Source: Lachnospiraceae bacterium UBA3845
GTDB taxonomy: Bacteria > Bacillota > Clostridia > Lachnospirales > Lachnospiraceae
DNA length: 5,411 bases
NCBI GenBank assembly: GCA_002392705.1
Contig: DGHP01000091.1
Location: 18,931-24,341 of the forward strand
Direction: 5' to 3'
Part shown: piece by piece, positions 1-5,310 of the stretch
Numbering within the stretch: position 1 is the first letter of the stretch
How the letters are laid out: every line of letters begins with the position of its first letter
Made by a program: the position numbers and the translations under genes
The notes under the pieces: generated by a model
Database searches by the model: none
Told to the model about the DNA's origin: nothing
What the model saw: only the letters and a program-made list of their open reading frames with translations

Positions 1-689
1 TCGATCTTGTAGCCGACGCCCCAGACCACCTTCAGGTAGCGCGGCTCCTTGGGATTGATCTCGATCTTCTCGCGGATATGGCGGATATGGACCGTCACCG
101 TATTGTCCGCGCAGAAAGCCTCTTCATTCCAGATCTTTTCATAGATCTGGTCGATGGAGAACACCTTGCCCTTATTCTGAAGCAGAAGAAGGAGAATATT
201 GTATTCGATCCGGGTCAGGCGGACGCTCTCCCCGTCGACGGTAACTTCCTTCTTGTCGTCATCGATGGCCAGCCCGCCCGAGTGGTAGATATGAGAGTTC
301 TCCTCCTCCTTCGGGATGGTTCCCAGCGCTGTGTACCTGCGCAGCTGCGACTTGACGCGGGCGACAAGCTCAAGCGGATTGAACGGCTTCGTCACATAAT
401 CATCCGCACCGACATTGAGTCCCAGGATCTTGTCCGCGTCCTGAGACTTCGCCGACAGAATAATAATCGGGATGCCGGAATCCTTCCGGATCTGCAGAAC
501 CGCGTGAATCCCGTCCATTCCCGGCATCATCAGATCTATAATCAGAAGGTGGATCTGCTCTTTCTTCAGCAGTTCGATCGCCTGGCTGCCGTCATAGGCC
601 TTAAAAACCTGGAAGCCTTCCTGGGTCAGATAGATCTCGACCGCATCCGTGATCTCCTTCTCGTCATCACAAACCAAAATATTATACAT
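1..689 (-). CDS. OmpR/PhoB-family (VanR-like) response regulator, C-terminus cut by window edge
   Basis: This is a DNA-binding response regulator that would be phosphorylated by a partner histidine kinase and then control transcription. Reading on the minus strand from the ATG at 689-687 gives 229 codons (MYNILVCDDEKE...) with no stop before the edge. Residues 1 to about 118 form a receiver domain: acidic pair D8/D9, phospho-acceptor D52 within IDLMMPGMDG, S79 at the Thr/Ser switch position, and K101 in TKPF. Residues about 133-229 form a winged-helix output domain, with the recognition helix around NTVTVHIRHIREKIE (196-210) and the C-terminal hairpin WGVGYKI. The usual family length is about 225-240 residues, so only a few are missing. 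GGAG sits 7 bases before the ATG. The WGVGYKI ending and overall pattern resemble VanR-type regulators, but this does not show vancomycin resistance. The kinase is expected downstream, outside the window. Confidence 0.95.
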   Translation of the reverse strand, partial: MYNILVCDDEKEITDAVEIYLTQEGFQVFKAYDGSQAIELLKKEQIHLLIIDLMMPGMDGIHAVLQIRKDSGIPIIILSAKSQDADKILGLNVGADDYVTKPFNPLELVARVKSQLRRYTALGTIPKEEENSHIYHSGGLAIDDDKKEVTVDGESVRLTRIEYNILLLLLQNKGKVFSIDQIYEKIWNEEAFCADNTVTVHIRHIREKIEINPKEPRYLKVVWGVGYKI

Positions 690-696
690 ATATCTG

Positions 697-720
697 CTCC
701 TTCTCCTGCCCCGGGCAGGA
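697..720 (-). promoter_or_regulatory. Shine-Dalgarno site of the response regulator with an abutting hairpin
   Basis: On the minus strand GAAGGAG (703-697) lies 7 bases before the ATG. Immediately 5' of it, 704-720 forms a near-perfect palindrome (TCCTGCC / GGCAGGA arms around a 3-base loop) that would fold as a GC-rich hairpin touching the ribosome site. The ribosome site is clear; any regulatory effect of the hairpin is inference. Confidence 0.5.
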
Positions 721-800
721 AAGCGCCGCGTTCCCGCATCTCCGCGCCCGGACGCGCGCCTGTCTTAAGAATCCCTTTTCCGTTCTGCCCGGCCGCAGAG

Positions 801-868
801 CACAGAGAATACCCCTGCGGCGCGGAATCTCATTCCAAGTATAACAGGGGCATTGTGTATTCTCTGTG
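801..868. repeat. Nested inverted repeat around the response-regulator promoter
   Basis: The outer arms CACAGAGAATA (801-811) and TATTCTCTGTG (858-868) are perfectly complementary over 11 bp. Inner arms CCCCTG (812-817) and CAGGGG (845-850) match over 6 bp, leaving seven unpaired bases (851-857) on one side. Within the loop GGAAT (824-828) and ATTCC (832-836) form a third pair around CTC. The candidate -10 element falls between the inner arms. It may be an operator with sites on both sides of the promoter, or the remains of a small palindromic element. Only part of it would be in the predicted transcript, which makes a DNA-level role more likely than an RNA fold. Confidence 0.5.
838..846 (-). 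promoter_or_regulatory. Candidate extended -10 promoter of the response regulator
   Basis: The minus strand reads TGT followed by TATACT (846-838), an extended -10 element with five of six consensus bases. No sequence resembling TTGACA is found 16-18 bases upstream, where GAGAATA repeats lie instead. This arrangement is common for promoters that depend on an activator bound over the -35 position. It predicts a start near 831 and an untranslated leader of about 140 bases. The call rests on motif match only. Confidence 0.45.
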
Positions 869-893
869 ATATTCTCCTAAATTTTTCTTAAAT
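854..893 (-). promoter_or_regulatory. Tandem repeats upstream of the response-regulator promoter, candidate regulator binding site
   Basis: Two tandem copies appear on the plus strand: TGTGTATTCTC (854-864) and TGTGATATTCTC (865-876), i.e. GAGAATA on the minus strand spaced 12 bp apart. They overlap a second pair of 11-bp repeats, TTCTCCTAAAT (872-882) and TTTTCTTAAAT (883-893), identical at 9 of 11 positions. OmpR-family regulators typically bind tandem half-sites about one helical turn apart, often over the -35 position of promoters they activate, including their own. The repeats are seen directly; autoregulation is inferred. Confidence 0.4.
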
Positions 894-924
894 GTTCACA
901 CAGCTGCGATTCACGGCCATTATT

Positions 925-1102
925 AATTCCGCCCTGGCGGAATTGCGCCCGGGCGCAGGGCAGCTTTAACTGCCAGACTTCATCTGTGCACTCGCAGCTC
1001 TACGCACCGCTTCGGTCGGTACTAAACGAGTGCCGCAGGCACGCAGCACTGTTCAGCGCCTGCCGGAGGCTTCAAACTTTGTCGCGAGTTTGAACTCACG
1101 AC
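925..1102 (-). repeat. Palindrome-rich block in the 3' region of pyk, possible intergenic repeat element or terminator region
   Basis: This stretch contains a nearly unbroken series of inverted repeats: AATTCCGCC/GGCGGAATT (925-944), the 12-bp palindrome GCGCCCGGGCGC (945-956), GGCAG/CTGCC (959-974), GCACTCG/CGAGTGC (988-994 with 1027-1033) enclosing ACCG-CTT-CGGT (1006-1016), GTGCC/GGCAC (1030-1042), GCCT/AGGC (1058-1070) and two overlapping hairpins at 1071-1102. No hairpin is followed by a good U-run on the pyk strand, so a textbook terminator is not visible even though transcription should end somewhere here. No convincing protein gene is present. It could be a dispersed palindromic repeat, a structured 3' RNA, or several weak terminators. 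Its family is unknown to me. Confidence 0.5.
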
Positions 1103-1125
1103 CAGGTGGATTTGTTGTTTTACGT

Positions 1126-2559
1126 TTATTTCGCCTCTATGACAAACATGACGTTCGTCATGTTTCCCTCGCCCCTTACCTCGTTGGTGGCCGGGTCACC
1201 GGCGGTAACCACGACCAGGTCGCCGGACTTAATATACTTGTCTCTCGTCACGACGTACATGGCATGGGAGATGATATTTTCCGTCGAATCCTCCCTGTAG
1301 CCCTGCAGGGGAAGGACGCCCCAGTCCAGCTGCAGCTGGCGGGCGGCCCGTTCGGAGGGTGTCACCGCGTAGATCGGCATCTCAGGCCGGAAATTCGCGA
1401 CCAGGCGGGCGGACAGGCCGGACATGGTCGGAATCACCATCGCCTTCGCGTTCAGGTTGGCGGCTGTTCTGACCGCGCCGATTCCGACGGCGCTCGATAC
1501 GTTGGCTTTCCCGCGCAGGCGCTTGAAATCCGGGACCTCATAGCTGATCTGCGCTTCCGTATATTCCGCGATCTGGGCCATCATCTGCACAGCCTCCACC
1601 GGATACCTGCCTGCTGCCGTCTCCCCGGACAGCATGATCGCGTCCGCCGACTGTACGATCGCGTTCGATACGTCCGTCACCTCCGCCCTGGTCGGCCGGG
1701 GATTGCGCATCATGGAATCCAGCATCTGTGTCGCCACGATCACCGGCTTGTAAGCCGCATTGCACTTGTCGATGATCTTCTTCTGGACATGCGGAACCTC
1801 CCATTCGGGGATCTCGACTCCCATATCGCCTCTGGCGACCATGACTCCGTCAGCCGCCCGGATAATCGAGTCGATGTTCCGGATTCCCTCTGCATTCTCG
1901 ATCTTCGCTATAATATGGACATCGGAAGCGTTATGCTCTCTGAGCAGGTCCCTGATCTCCCTCACCGCATCCGCGCTGCGGACAAAGGACGCGGCTATAA
2001 AATCGATATCCTGTTCGATTCCGAAAAGAATATCTTCCCGGTCCTTGTCGGTAATGCTCGGAAGATGGATCTCAACATTGGGGAGATTGATGCCTTTCCG
2101 CTCGCCAAGCTCCCCGCCGTTCTCCACCCTGCATACAACATCCGTCTTTGTGATCTCCGTGACCTTCATCTCGATCAGGCCGTCATCGATCAGGACCCGG
2201 TCCCCGGCTTTCAGATCCTGCGGAAGATCCTTATAAGTCTGCGAAACGATCCTGCTGCTGCCTTCCACCTTCCGCGTCGTCAGGGTAAAGGTCTGTCCGG
2301 TCTCAAGTCTGACGGCCGCTCCGTCTTTCAGCGTTCCGGTGCGGATCTCCGGTCCCTTTGTGTCGAGCAGGATCGCAATCGGTTTCTTTTTCTCCCTGCG
2401 CACCTGCTTGAGCAGATCCATCCGCCTTTTCTGCTCGGGATAGGTCCCGTGGGAGAAATTAAAACGGGCGACGTCCATTCCGCTGTCTATTATCTTTCCG
2501 AGAATCTCCGGATCATCCGTACTTGGTCCCATCGTGCATACGATCTTGGTTCTCTTCAT
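1126..2559 (-). CDS. pyk: Pyruvate kinase
   Basis: Cytoplasmic pyruvate kinase converts phosphoenolpyruvate and ADP to pyruvate and ATP, the last step of glycolysis. The 477-residue protein starts MKRTKIVCTMGPS. Family landmarks are ARFNFSHG (31-38; R32, N34, S36), LLDTKGPEIRTG (64-75), the catalytic lysine in IAKIEN (K219, E221), the metal-binding region ARGDMGVE (D245), and VATQMLDSM with SGETAAGRYP (275-320). The TIM-barrel, B-domain and C-terminal regulatory domain are all present. The extra C-terminal PEP-utiliser-like domain of many bacilli is absent. E71 in GPEIR sits where K+-dependent enzymes carry Glu, suggesting K+ activation. I chose the ATG at 2559 because GGAGG (2573-2569) lies 9 bases upstream; the ATG three codons earlier (2568) directly abuts that GGAGG. 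The gene diverges from malQ. The next minus-strand gene is the response regulator, 436 bases on, so it is probably separately transcribed. Confidence 0.97.
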   Translation of the reverse strand: MKRTKIVCTMGPSTDDPEILGKIIDSGMDVARFNFSHGTYPEQKRRMDLLKQVRREKKKPIAILLDTKGPEIRTGTLKDGAAVRLETGQTFTLTTRKVEGSSRIVSQTYKDLPQDLKAGDRVLIDDGLIEMKVTEITKTDVVCRVENGGELGERKGINLPNVEIHLPSITDKDREDILFGIEQDIDFIAASFVRSADAVREIRDLLREHNASDVHIIAKIENAEGIRNIDSIIRAADGVMVARGDMGVEIPEWEVPHVQKKIIDKCNAAYKPVIVATQMLDSMMRNPRPTRAEVTDVSNAIVQSADAIMLSGETAAGRYPVEAVQMMAQIAEYTEAQISYEVPDFKRLRGKANVSSAVGIGAVRTAANLNAKAMVIPTMSGLSARLVANFRPEMPIYAVTPSERAARQLQLDWGVLPLQGYREDSTENIISHAMYVVTRDKYIKSGDLVVVTAGDPATNEVRGEGNMTNVMFVIEAK

Positions 2560-2674
2560 ATTCTGCATCCTCCAATCATTCTGAAGATCCGGCCTTCAAC
2601 TCTCCTGATTCTGCGCAGCTTTGCCGCCTCTGTTCACCGGACCGCGGCTCTTTATACATGCGCTGTACATATTC

Positions 2675-2688
2675 TGTAACGATTCACA
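2675..2688. promoter_or_regulatory. Imperfect cre-like (CcpA) site in the pyk leader
   Basis: TGTAACGATTCACA resembles the catabolite-responsive element TGNAANCGNWNNCA at both ends (TG.AA and CA) and at the W position, but its central CG is displaced by one base, so both of the most conserved positions fail. It lies inside an imperfect palindrome with CTGT/ACAG ends (2674-2689), downstream of the main candidate pyk promoter and over the -35 of the weaker one. Carbon-catabolite control of pyk is known in some Firmicutes; here it is only a suggestion. Confidence 0.2.
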
Positions 2689-2717
2689 GCCCTCCACACA
2701 GCATGCCGTGAACAGTA

Positions 2718-2746
2718 TTTATATTTTAGCACATAATTTGAGCCAA
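2718..2746 (-). promoter_or_regulatory. Candidate pyk promoter
   Basis: On the minus strand TTGGCT (2746-2741) and TATAAA (2723-2718) are separated by exactly 17 bases, a good match to a housekeeping sigma promoter (4 of 6 and 5 of 6). It predicts a start near 2711 and a leader of about 150 bases. A second, weaker option lies closer to the gene: GTTACA (2680-2675) with TATAAA (2656-2651) at an 18-base spacing. Confidence 0.45.
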
Positions 2747-2767
2747 TACTGCGCTTCGGGCCTGAAG

Positions 2768-2796
2768 TTGCGCAATTTTCTCAATGCGAGTATAAT
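2768..2796 (+). promoter_or_regulatory. Candidate malQ promoter
   Basis: A perfect TATAAT (2791-2796) is preceded at exactly 17 bases by TTGCGC (2768-2773), which keeps the important TTG of the -35 consensus. Transcription would begin near 2803, giving a leader of about 155 bases. The -35 forms part of the palindrome TTGCGCAA (2768-2775). The -35 of the divergent pyk promoter is only 21 bases away, so a single bound regulator could affect both genes. Confidence 0.55.
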
Positions 2797-2802
2797 ATCC
2801 CG

Positions 2803-2957
2803 GATGAGGGGCGCTTCTTCTGCGTCCCGGCCGGACCGGGAGTGATCCGGCAGAAGCAGATGGAAAAGCGGGCAGGACCGGCCCCCCGGCCGGCTCAGAT
2901 CCGCGGCTGCCCTCCGGAAGGCAGCCGGAGCATTTTCAGAGAAGGAAACAGAAGTTC
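2803..2957 (+). promoter_or_regulatory. GC-rich structured 5' leader of malQ
   Basis: Three hairpin regions follow the predicted start. The first has CTTCTGC/GCAGAAG arms (2817-2823, 2850-2856) enclosing TCCCGG/CCGGGA (2825-2830, 2836-2841), with a competing pairing of CCGGA (2831-2835) and TCCGG (2846-2850). The second is CCGGCC-CCCC-GGCCGG (2878-2893). The third is an 8-bp stem CGGCTGCC/GGCAGCCG (2904-2911, 2920-2927) followed a few bases later by ATTTTC. The last is weakly terminator-like and stands just before the ribosome site AAGGAA (2942-2947). I recognise no known riboswitch; a role in attenuation or translational control is inference. Confidence 0.4.
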
Positions 2958-4520
2958 ATGACTAACAAAGATACGGAACTGACCAAGTCAGTCAAGGCGG
3001 CGGAAGCTGCCGGAAAAGAATGTCCTCAGAGAGAGCGCATGTCCGGCATCCTGGTGCATCCGACCTCTTTCCCCTCCCCCTACGGGATCGGCGATCTGGG
3101 CAAAGGCGCCTATGATTTTATCGATTTTCTGGAAAAGACGGGCCAGCATCTGTGGCAGGTGCTTCCGCTCGGTCCGACCGGTTTCGGAGATTCTCCTTAC
3201 CAGAGCCTGTCAGCCTTCGCGGGACAGCCTTATATCATCAGCCCGCAGAAGCTGAAAGAAGAGGGTCTCCTGGAGGAAGAAGATTTCGCAGGCATGCCTG
3301 CCTGGAATCCCCGCAAGGTCGACTACGGCCCGGTCATCCAGTTCAAGATGGGACTTCTTCACAAAGCTTACGCGCATTTCTGTGACAGAAAGGATCCCGA
3401 TCTCGAGCACGCCTTCAATCTCTTTACCGAGCAGGAAAAGGACTGGCTTTCCGACTACGCCCTCTTCATGGCTGTCAAGGATTATTATAAAGGCCGCTGC
3501 TGGCTGGACTGGGAGGAGGATATCCGCACAGGAACCGAATTCGCGAAGCTGGAGTATTCCTGGATGCTGAAGGATCAGATCCGCTTCTACGAATTTATCC
3601 AGTTCCTCTTTGACCGCCAGTGGGCGGAGCTGCGCAGCTACGCGGCGGAAAAAGAAGTCCGCATCATCGGTGATATTCCCATCTTTATGGCCCTGGACAA
3701 CGCGGACGTATGGGCGAACAAACCGCTCTTCAAGCTGGACTCAAAGGGCTACCCGACAGAAGTCGCGGGAGTGCCGCCGGACTATTTCAGCGCGACCGGC
3801 CAGCTCTGGGGCAACCCCCTCTATGACTGGGACGAGCATGAAAAGACCGGCTACGCCTGGTGGCTGAAGCGGATCGAAAGGCAGCTGGAGCTGGTTGACT
3901 ACATCCGCATCGATCATTTCCGCGGCTTTGAATCCTACTGGTCCGTTCCCGCCGGTGAAGAGACTGCCATCAACGGAAGCTGGCTCCCGGGTCCGGGTGA
4001 GAAGCTCTTCTGCGCCATGCAGGAAAAGCTCGGGAAAAACCTGCCGATCTTCGCGGAGGATCTGGGAATCATCACGGATGAAGTGGAGGCTCTGCGCGAC
4101 CGCTTCGGTTTCCCGGGCATGAAAGTGCTCCAGTTCGGCTTCGGGGATATGTCGGACCGCAAATATATCCCGCATTTCTACACTACGCCCAACTGCATCG
4201 TCTACACCGGCACGCACGACAATGACACGACCGTCGGCTGGTACAGTACGCAGAACGAGGAAGTGAAGGACCGCGTCCGCTGCTACGGCAACTGTGACGG
4301 AGGAGGCGTCTCCCTTGATTTCATCCGCTTCGCCATGTCCTCGATCGCCAGATACTGCATCTTCCCGATCCAGGACCTGCTGCAGCTTGGCAGTGACGAC
4401 CGTATGAATACACCGGGCGTTGCCGCAGCGAACTGGGCCTTCCGCTACGAACAGTCCATGCTGGATGAAGGGTGGCGCTGCGACTGGCTTGCCCGCTATA
4501 CCAGACTCTATAACCGCTGA
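2958..4520 (+). CDS. malQ: 4-alpha-glucanotransferase (amylomaltase, GH77)
   Basis: MalQ transfers segments of alpha-1,4-glucans between maltodextrin chains and releases glucose, working in the cytoplasm in maltose, starch or glycogen use. The 520-residue protein has the GH77 hallmarks: SGILVHPTSFPSPYGIGDLG (29-48), GDIPIFMALDNADVW (238-252), the acceptor-loop segment GVPPDYFSATGQLWGNPLYD (271-290), nucleophile D319 in RIDHFRG, acid/base E367 in FAEDLG, third carboxylate D421 in GTHDNDTT, and DDRMNTPG near the end. Length matches the compact bacterial type (about 500 residues), without the extra N-terminal modules of the E. coli or plant forms. An N-terminal extension of about 27 polar residues precedes the usual start; M28 (3039) is an alternative, but only the first ATG has a reasonable ribosome site (AAGGAA, about 10 bases upstream). 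It diverges from pyk and is followed after 46 bases by plsC. Confidence 0.96.
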   Translation: MTNKDTELTKSVKAAEAAGKECPQRERMSGILVHPTSFPSPYGIGDLGKGAYDFIDFLEKTGQHLWQVLPLGPTGFGDSPYQSLSAFAGQPYIISPQKLKEEGLLEEEDFAGMPAWNPRKVDYGPVIQFKMGLLHKAYAHFCDRKDPDLEHAFNLFTEQEKDWLSDYALFMAVKDYYKGRCWLDWEEDIRTGTEFAKLEYSWMLKDQIRFYEFIQFLFDRQWAELRSYAAEKEVRIIGDIPIFMALDNADVWANKPLFKLDSKGYPTEVAGVPPDYFSATGQLWGNPLYDWDEHEKTGYAWWLKRIERQLELVDYIRIDHFRGFESYWSVPAGEETAINGSWLPGPGEKLFCAMQEKLGKNLPIFAEDLGIITDEVEALRDRFGFPGMKVLQFGFGDMSDRKYIPHFYTTPNCIVYTGTHDNDTTVGWYSTQNEEVKDRVRCYGNCDGGGVSLDFIRFAMSSIARYCIFPIQDLLQLGSDDRMNTPGVAAANWAFRYEQSMLDEGWRCDWLARYTRLYNR

Positions 4521-4526
4521 TTCTAC

Positions 4527-4551
4527 GCGCCGGTCCGCATCGGACCGGCGC
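4527..4551 (+). terminator. Perfect hairpin between malQ and plsC, possible weak terminator or processing site
   Basis: GCGCCGGTCCG (4527-4537) and CGGACCGGCGC (4541-4551) form a perfect 11-bp GC-rich stem with a CAT loop, seven bases after the malQ stop codon. A T-rich run (4559-4566) follows, but seven bases separate it from the stem and it forms the spacer between the GAGG ribosome site and the plsC ATG. Full termination would silence plsC unless it has its own promoter, and I see none in the 46-base gap. Partial termination or protection of the malQ mRNA 3' end is equally likely. Confidence 0.5.
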
Positions 4552-4566
4552 AGTGAGGTTTTTCTT

Positions 4567-5310
4567 ATGATCCGAACAATTCTGGGAGTAATTTTCACCG
4601 CCCTGTTTTTAATCCTGACCCTGCCGGTTTTCGCAGTGCAGGCGCTGCTCAGAAAAAAATGGCCGCACCTGGGCGAGCGGAGCAGTTTTGCCATTGTCCA
4701 GACTGCCTTCCGCATACTGCAGCTGCCCCTGGGCGTGCGCTGCGATTTTATCGGCCTTGAGAATATCCCCAGGGACGAACCTGTTCTTTTTATCGGGAAC
4801 CACAGAAGCTATCTGGATGTCATCCTCGTCTATCCGAAGCTTCCGCCCATCACCGGCTTTGTAGCCAAGCACGACTTTGAGAAGGTTCCGATCCTGCCTC
4901 TGTGGATGCGCAGGCTCTACTGTGAATTCCTGGTCAAGGACGATCTTAAGCAGAATCTCCAGTCGATCCTGAATGCGATCGATCATGTGAAAACGGATAA
5001 AGTATCCATGTTCATCTACCCTGAGGGCGGGCGTTCCACAGTTGAGGACGAGCGCGATCTGCTTCCCTTCCATGAGGGCTCTTTCAAGATTGCGACCAAA
5101 TCAAAATGTCCGATTGTCCCGGTCGCCGTCTGCGGTACCCGCGAGCGCTGGGAGACCCAGTTCCCGAAGATGCGCCCGGGCCATGTGATTATAGAGTTCG
5201 GAAAACCAATCCGCACGGCGGAGATGAGCAGGGAGGAACTGAAAGGAATCGGCGCAAAGACCAGGGAAATCGTACTGGAGATGGTCGTACGGAACCATGA
5301 CCTGCTCTGA
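4567..5310 (+). CDS. plsC: 1-acyl-sn-glycerol-3-phosphate acyltransferase (PlsC/LPLAT family)
   Basis: The family transfers a fatty acyl chain to lysophosphatidic acid to make phosphatidic acid, the precursor of membrane phospholipids, at the inner face of the membrane. The 247-residue protein has a hydrophobic N-terminal segment (about 4-28) that would anchor it. Acyltransferase motif I is NHRSYLD (78-84; catalytic H79 and D84), a lysine-bearing segment KHDFEKVPILPLWMRR (101-116) matches motif II, motif III is YPEGGRS (151-157; E153, R156) and motif IV is VPVAV (184-188). The length is typical. The frame stays open upstream, but the ATG at 4567 is chosen because GAGG (4555-4558) lies 8 bases before it, the malQ coding region ends at 4520, and the protein then begins with the membrane segment. 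It is probably co-transcribed with malQ. Exact substrate and acyl donor (acyl-ACP or acyl-CoA) cannot be told from sequence. Confidence 0.92.
   Translation: MIRTILGVIFTALFLILTLPVFAVQALLRKKWPHLGERSSFAIVQTAFRILQLPLGVRCDFIGLENIPRDEPVLFIGNHRSYLDVILVYPKLPPITGFVAKHDFEKVPILPLWMRRLYCEFLVKDDLKQNLQSILNAIDHVKTDKVSMFIYPEGGRSTVEDERDLLPFHEGSFKIATKSKCPIVPVAVCGTRERWETQFPKMRPGHVIIEFGKPIRTAEMSREELKGIGAKTREIVLEMVVRNHDLL

Noticed and set aside
78..869. 263-codon plus-strand frame at the left end
   Set aside because: It is antisense to the response regulator, whose minus-strand motifs (D52, K101, winged helix) are unmistakable.
854..893. CRISPR-like repeat array
   Set aside because: The repeats are 11-12 bases, tandem without spacers and only two per type; they fit half-sites of a regulator.
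925..944. Rho-independent terminator for pyk at the 20-base palindrome
   Set aside because: The stem is good, but on the pyk strand it is followed by AATAATGG rather than a U-run, and it lies about 180 bases past the stop.
2560..2568. pyk start at the ATG at 2568, three codons upstream
   Set aside because: That ATG directly abuts GGAGG, leaving no spacer; the ATG at 2559 has a 9-base spacer and gives the usual MKRTKIVCT start.
1030..2679. 549-codon open frame on the plus strand opposite pyk
   Set aside because: It lies antisense to a clear pyruvate kinase, has no ribosome site, and its Arg/His/Asp-rich translation resembles no family. It is a shadow of GC-rich coding sequence.
4420..4566. 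Upstream in-frame extension of plsC inside malQ
   Set aside because: It would add 49 residues overlapping malQ; the ATG at 4567 has a GAGG site at 8 bases and begins the expected membrane segment.
3741..4715. 324-codon minus-strand frame
   Set aside because: It overlaps malQ and plsC on the opposite strand, with no ribosome site or recognisable domain.
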